Source: Trogon surrucura
Taxonomy: Eukaryota > Chordata > Aves > Trogoniformes > Trogonidae
Direction of reading: 5' to 3'
Assembly: GCA_020746105.1 (NCBI GenBank)
Contig: CM036628.1
Coordinates: 21,902,274 to 21,966,273 of the forward strand
DNA: 64,000 nt
A model generated the notes under the pieces. That model worked only from the letters and a program-made list of their open reading frames with translations, was not told where the DNA came from and did not search any database. Below, in pieces: positions 51,901 through 62,940 of this stretch (position 1 is the first letter of the stretch; every line of letters begins with the position of its first letter). The translations under genes and the position numbers were made by a program.

Positions 51901-54900
51901 AGGTATTTGGCTCTCAAACTTGTTTCAGAACTGGTGCGAGTGGTGGTTTGATATGTAGAGGAGTGAGTGACATGAATAAGATTGTCTGATTGCTCTAGGG
52001 AAACAGTGGCTGAAGCTCTTCTCAGTGATGGATTTCTCATCCCAAAGATGGATTGTCTGAAGATGCTAAATATCAGCTATGAAGGTTAGTGCTTTGGGCA
52101 CCACATGAGTAAAAAGTTGATAGCCAGTGTTATGTCCAGGTCTGCTCTTTTTTTTTATCGTTATATTGGAATGTGTCATTCTTTGCCTATTTTTCGTATA
52201 TCTGGGTCCTTAAACATATTTTTGATTCCTTTCTGGCCACACTTAGCTATTGCTTTTGCATAAATCATAGAATACTTACCGTGGAAAGATAGCTTTTCAG
52301 CACTGAATGCTGCCTGTCCAAAATGACTTTTGAGCTTGTGTCTCTGCCCTTATCTGCCGTAGTTAATTGATTTATTTTCTACATTGAAGATTTGAAGCAA
52401 ATCCAATTTTTTTTTTTGTTCTCTGAACCTCATTCACCATTTGCATCCTAGTTCCATGCTGCTGTCCATACGAGTGGAGTCACATGGATTTTCTGCAAGA
52501 CAATTAGGTACTTAAAGGCAACGAAAATTAATAATTTGTCTAATTCACTGGACCTATTGGAAACACCAGCCAAAGAACTTTCCAAGAAAGATCCTCAAAT
52601 TTCTGTGACTGTACTATGGTAGTAAAAATTGTAAAGCCCTTTGATTCTGTGTTGGTTTCCTCAGTGCGTTTTCTCTTTGCAGTATATTTTTAGGCAGAAT
52701 AGGTCTTCATTATGTGTGAAATAGTCATAGAATCCTAGAATGTCTTAGTTTGGAAGGGTCCTTAGAGATCATCTAACCTAACCTCCCTCCAGTGGGCAGT
52801 TTCCAGATTCAATGAGAATCCCAGGAAATAAACTGAAACCAGCGATCTCAGAGCAAACTAGTTTGCAACAAGTGTCACATTCAGGGTGCACAAAAAATTA
52901 TAGAACAGTGATTTTTGCCTTTTTTCTTTTTTCTTGTTTTTCCAGTAAATAAAGAGGTATGGCAGTTTAAAATTCCTCAGATGTTTTACTGCTTTTGGCA
53001 GCCTTTGCTGTCAGGCCTCCTTTCCCTAAGTTTTACACAGATCCTAATGGAGAAAATGTTTATGGAGTTGAAGGAGTGTTCCGACTCTTCAGAACTCCGG
53101 CCTCAGTTTTTGATCAACTGGATTGCTGAGTTGCTGACTGGCATTGCCAAAGTAAACGCTGGTGAGTAGGTCTGGAACTTCTGTGTGTAGTCTGTTCTGT
53201 ACTGTTGTGAAAACTAGGCGAGTGGTGTGACCTTTAGATGGAAAGTACAATTAACCTAATTATTGCATTTTGTTCTGTGAACGTAGAGCTTTTATTGCTG
53301 CATTGCTTACGCTTTTCGAACTGCAGCTTATGTATGTCATGCTGTTCTTATGAAATAATCAGAATTGTTCTTGGCAACTTTGCTGTAGCTTCCTCAACAA
53401 AGGACAAGCCAATTTCTCCCATGAAGGATCAGGCCCTTAAGTGCTGTTTTTTCTAGATGTTAGTACTTGTAGGAAACAACAGTAGCCATGAGCAAGTAAA
53501 GATGTTGTGTTTCTGTTACGAGTTTCCTGTTCCCAGTTCTTTCCTCACTTAGCAGAAGCCTGCCTTTGCAAGATACTTACATAGTCTTGCTGTCAGGCTT
53601 TAAGTATTTGAACCACTCACAGAATTCTGGTAGCAGGGCTTTCATACTGTGATGCAGTGTATCCCTGCAGAGTTTTCCAGCTGGTTAATTTTGCCACTTC
53701 TTCTGTCCTCTCCTGGTCTGGCGTAGTCTGCACCAAGATTTTGCCTGTCTCTGGAGCAGTCACGGGTTAACATTTGATGCTCTCAGTCAGCACTGACCCT
53801 ATCATGCACCGAGATCCCCTAAAGGGTGTCAGTTCCCGTCTGCGAAGTCTACTCATTGCAGTGCTGTCTGGAACAGTCCTAGGTCCCAGAGTAGTGTAGC
53901 GCGTTTATTTTGGAGAATACTGTACAAACACATCTTGTGTGGAATGCCGTACACAGAACCAGCTTGGGAACATCTGCACCTCACTGTGGTCAGGTCTTGT
54001 GGAGCTATCGCAGCTGTCAATTAGCATGTGGTAACCACCCTAACGGATCTGCTCAGTACATCTGGCCTTGGATTTGGGATTGGAATGCCAGATTACTTGA
54101 GGATGAGTATTCCAGTAAAAAAGCCGAGGGATGAAGAGTGTATTTTTAATTAGTTTTGAGCACATCATTGTTTTCATTATCTTCTTTGAAGGGAAGAAAA
54201 GACAACACTGTAACAAACAGGTGTCCGTGAAGGAGCTGTTCCTCCAGAAAGTTCCTTTGGAGTGGCTAAGACTGACGGATAGCTGCTTGGAAGCTCCCTG
54301 CTGGGCAACCCCACACCTTCTTCAGATGTAAGTTTGATCCTATGACCTAGAAAAGGCAGAGCAAACTGTTCTTTAACAGCTCTGGCCAGCTCCCTTGTGG
54401 TATACTGAGTTGTAGCTGTGTTCCCTTCCTTTGTGTTTATTAGGAATTGTGGCAGGTGCATACACAGTCCTGCATGTTGCTGTTTATCTCCTCATTGATT
54501 CTACGAGGAGAGGAAAGAGGGGAATTTAAAAGGATTGTGTCTTCAAAATGAAAGCAGAGATTATCTGGAAAGATATTAAAGAAGCAACCTGATCAGAAGA
54601 AAAGTGACTTGGTATCAGAGATGTGACTGCTTATACGGGTGATATGAATTTAGCACAGGTGGTAACTTTTCAACACGAAAACAGCAAAGCAGGAATTCAC
54701 TTAGAATTATCCCATGTCTTTAATCACAAAGGGGGAGTAGTCCAGCATCCGCCCACCAGCTGCCAAGTCTGATAAACCTCCATCGAGAGAATCTTTTTTG
54801 CTTTTAAGACTTCTAAGTTACCCTTTTCCTTTCTAGGATCCTCACAACTATGAGACCTCGCCTGCCACGTTCTTCGCGAAAGAACCTTCTCTATCTCGCT

Positions 54901-57900
54901 TCTGTTTACACTTTGTCCAGTCCAGGCCTCTCTTCAGACTGCAGCGAACAGCCAATTTACACCATAGAGAGCTTACAGTGGAGGGCCAGGCAAGAAAATC
55001 AAGTTAAAAGTCAAGGGCAGACTGTACAGAAACAAGAAGATGTGCTGGAGAGAGATGATGGTGTAGAGGAGGTGGAGGAGGAGGAAGAAGAAATGGTAAC
55101 TGAAGTAAATCCTTCGGAAGGACTTGCTCATTCCGGTAACACAGTGGCTCTTGCTGAGAGAAGGGCAGCGCTGCAAGGGTCCGCCTGGCAGATCGCTGCA
55201 GGTAAAAACTTAATTGGTAAGACCTAGACAGTCTTCGTCACTGGCAAGTGTGAATTGAAATGCAAAGGCACCTCACCTCCGTGGGCCTGGCCAGAATTAA
55301 AGTATACTTTAACATCATCTAAATGCCAAATCACTGAGCTGTTTTTTTCAAGTCTTCTGTTTATGTGCAGGAATAATTTCTTGTCAAAATACCGTGAATG
55401 CTTTTTCCAGGAGTATGTTGTTAATCTCTCATTAAATTTTGTTATCAGGCTTTTACGAACTGTTTAAAATTTCAATGTTATCCAATTGATGGGGCAGCAT
55501 ATGTCACAGCTGTGAATGGCAGAGAAAATACGGATGTTTCTTGGACTTTTATTTGTCAGACTTTGCCAGGGGATATTTGAAAGTGTGTTTTGGCCGTGCC
55601 AAGGAGCACCAATCATAAGTTCCGTGCTCCAGGAAAATTGCTGTTATGACATGGTGGCAAGCAAAAGAAGGGAGTGAGGCAAGTTTTTAAGAGGGAGTGA
55701 ACAGTATATCCAGTGTTTTGTTAACTTTATTATAGTAGCTGTGTTTTCTCATTGGGCTGTTGCGACCTGTAGCCAGGATTTTTGCCTGAGTGATTTATGG
55801 AGTGACTGGAAGAGAGGAGAAGAAGATGGGTGGAGAGGAGTTGGAGGCAAAGTGGTATTTAAAGGAAGAAGAAGAGAAGCAGCCATTAGAAAGCAATGAA
55901 CTCTTGTACTGTCAGTTGTACTGACAGAGAACTTTTCAGAAGTCAAAAAAAAAAAAAAGAGATCGGCCTAAGCAGCTTGGCTCATTTATGCTGGTATGAA
56001 CAGCTTAGAGCTGGATCTTTTGAGTACAGAAGCAAAATTGTCCTCTGCTTCAGCAATTTTGGTTCAGATAAGCAAAGCTTGAGTGTACGACACGTATTGT
56101 GTTCTGAACTGCCTGTTTTTTGTGGAGATTCTGTTTATGCTGTCATTTATGGGTAAACTTAATTTCTGCTTTGATAACATCTGTGTAGTTACCATCCATA
56201 AACAATGTGAAACTGTAGCCAGTAAGTACATATAAACCCACGATCACAGGTGGCATGTCAACTGTTTATTAGGTTATTCCTCAGAGAGGTCTTAGCCTGT
56301 TTAAAAAAAAAATATAAATATATATATAACAGTAATTTGCCTTACAACTGTGTTGCATGTTACCAAATGCTATTTCTGCCCCTTGTAAGATTATAACACT
56401 TAGAAAGCAGTATCCTATGTCAGGATATTTTTTCCTTTTTTTCTATTAAATGCTCAAGAATGGTGTAAAAGGCAAAAGAAATGACCCTGATGGTTCTTTA
56501 GGGCTATGGCCAAGTTGTATGTGAAGTACCTGAAGGGATTTGTGGTAGGAAAGCTGGGGAGAGGCTCTTCACAAGGACATGTAGCGACAGGACGCGGGGC
56601 AATGGTTTTAAGCTAGAGCAGGGTAGATTTAGACTAGATGTTAGGAAGAAGTTCTTTACTCTGAGGATAGTGAAACACCAAACAGATTGCCCAGAGAGAT
56701 GGTAGAGGCTCCATCCCTGAAGATATTCCAGGTTAGGCTTAATGAAGCTGTGAGCAACCTGATCCAGTTAAAGATGTCCCTGCTCACTGCAGGGTGGTTG
56801 GACTAGGTGACCTGTAAAGGTCTCTTCCAGGCCAACGTGTTGTATGATTTTATGTGATTACAAGGGATCTCAAATAGTCTGTGTAACTTCTGCTGCCTCT
56901 CTGGAGTGGAGTGCCTTGCCTTCTGAAGGCTTCTGTCTGCTGGGCTTTGCTGGGCTTCTAGTAAGCATTTCAGAAATCAGTGTTCTGGTGTTGAGAAAGC
57001 ACATAGGCTTAAGAAGTTTTATTGTCAGAAAAAAATGACGTGATAATTTATATCTTTCAGTTAGTTGTGAAATAAGAGTGAGATTTAAAGGGGAGTTTCG
57101 CTGTTGGGAACTGCCTTGGAAATTTTGTCACCATAGCATAAAGGAACGGTCTCACTGATGTTACTGGTCATGATAGATGGTTTCCTGTTGTGCATTTTCT
57201 GGCCCCCATTGGAAGACAAGTTTAACAAGTGTGAAGTCACAGAGAGGAAACGGCAATAGGTGCTCATAAAAATGAATTGCAGAATTTCCAGGATGTTGTC
57301 ATGTTCTTTTCCTTTGCCACCTCATCTCATCCTGTCCCATGTCTGTCTAGAATTGTTTTATTGGTTAATTAGGTTTCCGCAGCCTCCTACTCCTCTACTT
57401 TTGTGGCTTCGATTCCTCTTTAGTCACTGTTGTGCTGTTAATCTCAGCTGTTGTTAAGAAGCTGATGCTCGGTCTCACTGGGAGAATGAACCACAGGATG
57501 CAAAGGTGCTGTTTTGTATCTTCATATGTGTACAAATGGCTCCTTCCATTTACTGAAATATGCAGAGTAAATTTTTTTTAAAGGAACCTGCGTAAGTCAA
57601 TGCGTATGTTTCAAATGGAAGTATGATTAGAAGAGGAAGGTAAATATGAAGGGGTTTCTTTTAACAGCCATTGTCTCACAGTGGTTTGGAAGAGCTGCAC
57701 TGTGCAGACTGCTTGACATTACATGACTCCAGATGTGTCCCTGTTGTCTCATACTGCAGTGACTTTCTTTGGAAGAGATAGTAAGGTTAGAAATCAAATC
57801 AGTTAGAGCTATAGTTCAAATGCAGTTTGGCTGACTACCCGAGGTTGTTCATTTTTGCCAAATGGCTGAGTTGCTTGAGACGGTATTTGGGGACTTGGAG

Positions 57901-58105
57901 GGTGATCTTTTGAAAAACTCTCTGGGGAGCTCAGACTTATGTTTATGTACTGTTTTTACCCAGATGATGTACGATGGAAAGACTTTCCTCTTGGGAAACT
58001 CCCAGGTCAGACAGATGACCCTGATGGTCTCATGCTGGATACTTATTCCATGATGTCTCTGCTTGATCAGCCAGTGAGAGATGAGTGGAAGTCTCCCAAT
58101 GCAAA
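42463..58105 (+). CDS. LAS1L: LAS1L, ribosome biogenesis endonuclease subunit (12 coding exons, C-terminal end not found)
   Basis: Exons at 42463-42659, 43314-43439, 43630-43699, 44935-45016, 45942-46127, 47991-48037, 49720-49829, 51999-52084, 52946-53161, 54192-54327, 54837-55201 and 57964-58105 join in frame to 588 residues. An N-terminal HEPN domain (about 26-180) carries the catalytic RHxxxH motif: Arg142, His143 and His147 in RHELTH. An acidic Ser linker follows, then the conserved middle region ([23 protein letters not shown]), an acidic run (487-505) and the C-terminal [10 protein letters not shown]...VRW motif. In the family, LAS1 cuts ITS2 of pre-rRNA with the NOL9 kinase in the nucleolus and joins the PELP1-TEX10-WDR18-SENP3 complex. 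The ATG at 42463 has a good Kozak context (G at -3 and +4); the in-frame extension upstream is CpG-island and CR1 noise. Human has a longer tail and acidic region. Confidence 0.95.
43314..43439 (+). CDS. LAS1L: LAS1L coding exon 2 (residues 66-108)
   Basis: The acceptor ATCTCTAG ends at 43313 and the donor GTAGGG begins at 43440. It encodes [20 protein letters not shown] to SYGLALV. Confidence 0.93.
43630..43699 (+). CDS. LAS1L: LAS1L coding exon 3 (residues 108-131)
   Basis: The acceptor CACGTAG is weak (purine at -4) and the donor is GTAAAT. It encodes [20 protein letters not shown] in frame with its neighbours. Confidence 0.92.
44935..45016 (+). CDS. LAS1L: LAS1L coding exon 4 with HEPN motif (residues 132-159)
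   Basis: The acceptor CTTCCAG ends at 44934 and the donor GTGAGT begins at 45017. It encodes [20 protein letters not shown], which includes the RHxxxH active site. Confidence 0.95.
45942..46127 (+). CDS. LAS1L: LAS1L coding exon 5 (residues 159-221)
   Basis: The acceptor TTCTTAG ends at 45941 and the donor GTAGGT begins at 46128. It encodes [20 protein letters not shown], then an acidic run [10 protein letters not shown]. Confidence 0.94.
47991..48037 (+). CDS. LAS1L: LAS1L coding exon 6 (residues 221-236)
   Basis: This small 47-base exon has acceptor GCTTCTAG and donor GTAAGT. It encodes [15 protein letters not shown], matching the ELLVSYEEEQF region of human. Confidence 0.9.
48038..51998 (+). 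other. LAS1L introns 6-7
   Basis: 48038-49719 and 49830-51998 are unique-looking sequence. A short near-duplicate (AGCAGCTTTTGTATATAAA and again AGCTGCTTTTGTATATAAAT) lies at about 50632-50672. Nothing else was seen. Confidence 0.6.
49720..49829 (+). CDS. LAS1L: LAS1L coding exon 7 (residues 237-273)
   Basis: The acceptor TCACTCAG ends at 49719 and the donor GTACAT begins at 49830. It encodes [20 protein letters not shown] to LVQENR. Confidence 0.92.
51999..52084 (+). CDS. LAS1L: LAS1L coding exon 8 (residues 273-302)
   Basis: The acceptor GCTCTAG ends at 51998 and the donor GTTAGT begins at 52085. It encodes [20 protein letters not shown], matching the DAFLDDGFLVP region. Confidence 0.93.
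52723..52800 (-). mobile_element. CR1 3'-end fragment
   Basis: GTCATAGAATCCTAGAATGT and GTTTGGAAGGGTCCTTAGAG, followed by ATCATCTAACC, read as a minus-strand CR1 tail in LAS1L intron 8. Confidence 0.85.
52946..53161 (+). CDS. LAS1L: LAS1L coding exon 9 (residues 302-374)
   Basis: The acceptor TTTTCCAG ends at 52945 and the donor GTGAGT begins at 53162. It encodes [20 protein letters not shown] to GIAKVNAG. Confidence 0.95.
53162..54191 (+). other. LAS1L intron 9 and intron 10 (54328-54836)
   Basis: No repeat was recognised. Intron 9 ends in TTTGAAG rather than a pyrimidine-flanked AG. Confidence 0.6.
54192..54327 (+). CDS. LAS1L: LAS1L coding exon 10 (residues 374-419)
   Basis: The acceptor TTTGAAG is unusual (A before AG), but it is the one that keeps the frame; the AG five bases later breaks it. 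The donor GTAAGT begins at 54328. It encodes [20 protein letters not shown] and [12 protein letters not shown]. Confidence 0.9.
54837..55201 (+). CDS. LAS1L: LAS1L coding exon 11 with acidic run (residues 419-541)
   Basis: The acceptor CTTTCTAG ends at 54836 and the donor GTAAAA begins at 55202. It encodes the [11 protein letters not shown] region, a Glu run ([11 protein letters not shown], purine repeat at about 55070-55094) and [14 protein letters not shown]. Confidence 0.94.
56515..56860 (+). mobile_element. CR1 3'-end fragment in LAS1L intron 11
   Basis: AAGCTGGGGAGAGGCTCTTC, GACAGGACGCGGGGCAATGG, TTTAGACTAGATGTTAGGAA and GGGTGGTTGGACTAGGTGAC appear in the order of a CR1 3' end. A degraded tail TTGTATGATTTTATGTGATT follows. 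It lies in the sense orientation. Confidence 0.93.
57964..58105 (+). CDS. LAS1L: LAS1L coding exon 12 (residues 541-588)
   Basis: The acceptor TTACCCAG ends at 57963. It encodes [20 protein letters not shown] to [19 protein letters not shown]. It ends at an AA|GTGAGT donor (58106), and reading on gives an immediate TGA (58107-58109). Human continues past this point, so the donor reading is preferred. Confidence 0.88.
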
Positions 58106-59979
58106 GTGAGTAATGGTGTGGGCAGGACTTTGCCTCTGAACCAGAAAATGCACTTGTCTCTTTGTGTCCTGTACTATGGAAAGTGAAAAACTAAGCATGA
58201 GATTTCCTCTTTACCTCTGTTTGACTAAATAGCTTGACCCAAATATCAGCTGCTGTCTGTAATGTCTACTAACTGTGCTTCTCATGGATTTTTCAAGTAA
58301 TGTGTATTTCCAGAAATACACCTTTGCGGGGCTGGTGTATTAACATAACAGTCTGCTCTTCAGACTGTGCTGACAGCTTCCGGTGTTCTCTGATGTTGTT
58401 GGTGAGGTTCGGTCTGCTGATCCCTTGGAGTTACTAGTCTGGAAGTACAGAAGCAGAATAGTTCAGAGAGAGCTGAATCCAGGCAAACCCAGGAGATTTT
58501 GAGGCTGTACTCCATTGTCATGTATTTAGCTGTCTTTGCAGATACACTGTTGCAAAAAACTAGTGGCAAACAGGTGGCTGGGGGACAAAATAGCACTGAT
58601 TATGGAAAAAGTGCTTTCTTCCTTGAATCCCGAATAATAAAGTGCTGTTACTCTGCTTGGCGATAACTCTAGTTTCATTGCTCCTGAAAAGCAGCTTCTT
58701 TGCTGTGATGAGGTGGCTCTTGGCAACTTTCATGCAGCACAAGTAAGGCAGAGCATGGTATCGGTGTAGGTTCCCTGAGTCGCTGTCCTGGGAGTGACTG
58801 CAGGTCTGAGAAGTCACGGATGGTGAGGAATATACTTCACAAGGGAAGAAAAATTACCCTTTTAGCAGGCTGAAATTAGGATAGTTTCCAACAACCAGAG
58901 GAAGACTGCTGGATCATTACACTGGATGTTTCTGTGTTGGCTTTGTCCAACACAGAAAGGCAGTGTTTCATCTGAACAGAAATTGTCTAAGAGGTGTTTT
59001 GACCTTAAAGGAGAAGTTACCAGTTTCTGTGGAGCTCTGGGAGCAGCAGCCTCTGCTATGTAGCTGGTTATTCTAGTGCTCAACATCTGGAAAAGTCATT
59101 GGGTTCTTCAGTGTATAGCTCGAAGGTTCTGCATAAATAAAACTTTCCAGACATCTCAGTTTTGTTTGCAGAAATTACTTTTTGTCTTCAGAAGTTTTTG
59201 GTTTTGTTGTAACTTAAGTTCCTGTGATACCTGAATACTTTTGAAAAGTTCTCCGTTCCTTCCTTCACGGTCCCAAAAAATTGTCCTTTGTTGGGTTTTC
59301 TGGTGTATGTTGTGTACATGTGCTGTCAAAGTGTTGCTGTGGCAACCTCTGAAGCTTTGAATAGCTGCTGTCATCCTCAGGCAGATGTTTTCTTTTTTAT
59401 GATAACCATATATGCTTTTTCTTTACTCCCGGTGTCAGTTTTACCTGACAGCAAGGGCCAATTCAGTGAATAGTGACCACTTGGAGTCTTTTCTGAGGGT
59501 GGAGTTGCTGACATGCAATTGCGTGTCAGAAAGGGATTGCGTCAAGTGGTTCCACTCACATTTCAGAAATGGGATTCAGTGTTCAATGGTCGTGAGTAAT
59601 GGCCGGATTTTGTTATCCTAAGGATGAGATGCATAAGTGGGTAGGTGAACGAGATGGTTAGTACGTACTGAAGGGTAAGGACAATGAGTAGGCAGGGAAT
59701 ATAATCTTATCCCAGGGGATGCTAGGATGTAGCTAGGAATGCATGAGCTCTCCTTGCGCATTAGGAATAGAGAAAGTGAAAATGATGCACAATCCAAACA
59801 TTTTCCTTTTTTCTCCTTCACGGTGTCAGATACCAGGTTTCAAATGGATCCTTTAAAGATTAGTTTTATTCATAAAGTTAAGCTTTCACCTTCACCATTC
59901 TCACAGAAAGAATAACAATGATAAAATAAACCCTATTCTGATCTACTTTACAGTTAAGTAGTGGTTTAAGTTCCTTTAC
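58106..59979 (+). other. LAS1L intron 12 or 3' region, terminal exon not found
   Basis: I looked for a phase-compatible exon resembling the human C-terminal tail (...FEGLLWSQGQ) and saw none. The TTTCCAG at about 58313 and TCTTCAG at about 58363 lead quickly to stops. Confidence 0.4.
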
Positions 59980-60056
59980 AGAATCACAGAATCGTTAGAG
60001 GTTGGAAGGGACCTTAACGATCATCTAGTCCAACCCCCCTGCCAGAGCAGGACCAC

Positions 60057-62797
60057 CTACAGTAGAGCGCACAGGAACGCGTCCAGGCGGGTTTTGAATG
60101 TCTCAAGAGAAGGAGATTCCACAACCTCCCTGGGCAGCCTGTGCCAGGGCTCGGTCACCCTCACAGTAAAAAAGTTTTTCCTCATATTTTTATGGAACCT
60201 CCTGTGTTCCAGCTTACATCCATTGCCCCTTGTCTTGTCAGTGGACGCCACTGAAAAGAGCCTGGCTCCATCTTCCTGACATTCCCCCTTGACATATTTA
60301 TAAACATTAATGAGGTCACCCCTCAGCCTCCTCTTCTCCAAGCTAAAGAGACCCAACTCCTTCAGCCTTTCCTCATAAGGGAGATGCTCCACTCCCTTCA
60401 CCATCTTTGTGGCTCTACGCTGGACTCTCTCAAGCAGCTCCCTGTCCTTCTTGAACTGAGGGGCCCAGAACTGGACACAATATTCCCGATGCGGCCTCAC
60501 CAGGGCAGAGTAGAGGGGCAGGAGGACCTCTCTTGACCTACTTGCTACTCCCCTTCTAACACACCCCAGGATGCCCTTGGCCTTCTTGGCCACAAGGGCA
60601 CACTGCTGGCTCATGGCCATCCTGCTGTCCACTAGAACCCCCAGGTCCCTTTCCCATGCGCTACTCTCCAACAGGGCAGTCCCCAACCTATATTGGCACA
60701 TGGGGTTATTTTTTCCCAAGTGCAAAACTCTACACTTGCCCTTGTTGAACTTCATAAGATTTCTCCCCGCCCAGCCCTCCAGCCTGTCTAGGTCTCTCTG
60801 AATGGCTGCACAGCCTTCTGGTGTGTCAGCCACTCCTCCCAATTTTGTATCATCAGCAAACTTGCTGACAACATTCTCTAATCCCTCATCCAGATCATTG
60901 ATAAACATATTGAACAGCACCGGCCCGAGCACTGACCCCTGAGGGACCCCACTAGACACAGGCATCCAGCCAGACTCGGCCCCATTGACCACAACCCTCT
61001 GGCTTCTTCCCTTCAACCAGTTCTCGACCCACCTCACTACTTGGTCATCCAGACCACACTTCCTCAGTTTACCTATGAGGATGCTGTGGGAGACGGTGTC
61101 AAAGGCCTTGCTGATGTCCAGGTAGACCACGTCCACTGCATGGCCACCATCCATCCACCTGGTTATGTCTTCATAAAAGGCTCTCAGGTTGGTCAAACAT
61201 GACTTCCCCTTCGCAAAGCCATGCTGACTGATCCTAATAACCTTCTTATCCTTGATATGCCTAGAGACAGCGTCAAGGATAAGATGTTCCATCACCTTTC
61301 CAGGGATGGAGGTGAGGCTGACTGGTCTGTAGTTACTCGGGTCATCCTTCCTGCCCTTCTTACAGACTGCAGTGACATTCGCTGTCCTCCAGTCCTCAGG
61401 CACCTCACCTGTTACCCATGACTTACCAAAGATGATGGAGAGTGGCCTAGCAATGACTCCTGCCAGCTCCCTCAGCACCCGTGGGTGCATCCCATCAGGG
61501 CCCATGGATTTATGAATGTCCAAGTGTTCAAACTGATCCTTAACCCACTCCTCATCAATCAGGGCAGACTCCTCCTTTATCATGACTTCCTCTGGGGCCT
61601 CAGGGGACTGAGGCTCCTGAGGACGGTCTCCAACAGTGTAGACAGAGGCAAAGAAGGCATTCAGCAACTCTGCCTTCTTTCTGTCCTCTGTCTCCAGGGC
61701 ACCCACCTCATTCAACAGAGGGCCTACATTGCCTCTAGTGTTAGTTTTGTCAGCAATGTATTTGAAGAAGCCCTTTCTGTTGTCTTTGACCTCCCTTGCA
61801 AGTTTTAACTCCAAGGAGACCTTGGCTTTTCTGATTGCCTCCCTGCACTCCCTGACAGCTGCCCTGTACTCCACTCAAGTGGCCAGCCCTTCCTTCCACA
61901 ATTTAAACACCCTTCCTTTCCATCTGAGTCTGCCCAGCAGATCCCTGGTTAACCATGCAGGTCTCCTGGATCTCTTTCTTGATTTCCTACCTGATGGGAT
62001 GCACTGATCCTGAGCCTCGAAGAAGTGGTCTTTGAATGCCAACCAACTCTCTTGGGCCCCTTTACCTTTCAGCTCCCTGTCCCAAGGGGTTTTCCCCCAG
62101 CAATTGCTTGAAGAGGCCAAAGTTGGCCCTTCTGAAGTCCAGAGTTGCGATCCTGCTTGGTGTTCTGTTTTTACCACACAGGATCCTGAACTCCACTATC
62201 TCATGGTCGCTGCAGCCAAGATTGCCCTCAACCTTCACTGCTTCAACCAGACCTGCCTTGTTGGTGAACACGTCGTCCAGCAGCTCCTCTCCTGGTTGGC
62301 TCATCCACCATTTGCATCAAAAAGTTCTCATCGATGCACTGGAGGAACCTCCTGGACTGAGGATGGCTGGCTGTGTGGGACTTCCAGCAAACATCTGGGT
62401 AGTTGAAATCCCCCATGAGAACCAGGGCCTGGGATTGAGAGGCTGCTGTCATCTGCCTGTAAAAGGCCTCATCAACTTCCTCCTCCTGATCAGGTGGTCT
62501 ATAGTAGACACCCACCACAGTATCACCTAAGCTAGCCTGCCCCTTAATTCTTACCCATAAACTCTCTACTTGCTCCTCATCTGCCCCTGGATGGATCTCA
62601 ATACACTCCAGTTGCTCTCTCACGTAAAGAGCAACTCCCCCACCTCGCCTCGTCGGCCTGTCTTGCCTAAAAAGAACATAACCATCAAGGCCCACATTCC
62701 AGTTATGTGAGCTGTCCCACCGCGTCTCTGTAATTGCAATAAGATCATAGTTCTCCAGCTGCACATAGACTTCTAATTCTCCCTGCTTATTCCCCAT
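60057..62797 (-). pseudogene. CR1 ORF2 (endonuclease-reverse transcriptase), broken
   Basis: ORF2 begins at ATG 62797-62795 with an apurinic-type endonuclease domain (ITETRWDSS, DRPTRRGGGVALYV, VYYRPP, GDFNYPDVCW, CSDHEIVEF). The frame shifts near 62300 (after VDEPTRRG) and again near 62075 (around LKGKGAQESW), and a TGA sits at 61877-61875 (a CGA-to-TGA change is likely). Below that, 605 codons are uninterrupted: [52 protein letters not shown], and the C-terminal region to the stop at 60057. Known role: target-primed reverse transcription. This copy cannot make an intact protein. Confidence 0.93.
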
Positions 62798-62940
62798 GCT
62801 TCTTGCATTGGTATACAGACACTTCAGAGATTTAATGGAGCATCTGTTACCGTTGCTTGTGCCTTTTACGCCTAATCCTGGGATACTTCCCCTTGGCTCA
62901 TGTGTAGAGACTCGGGTTTTATCCCCTTCCCCCTTCCAAC

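Noticed and set aside
53910..54134. Trp-rich ORF in LAS1L intron 9
   Set aside because: Sits in an intron, has no homology, and its frame does not connect to the flanking exons.
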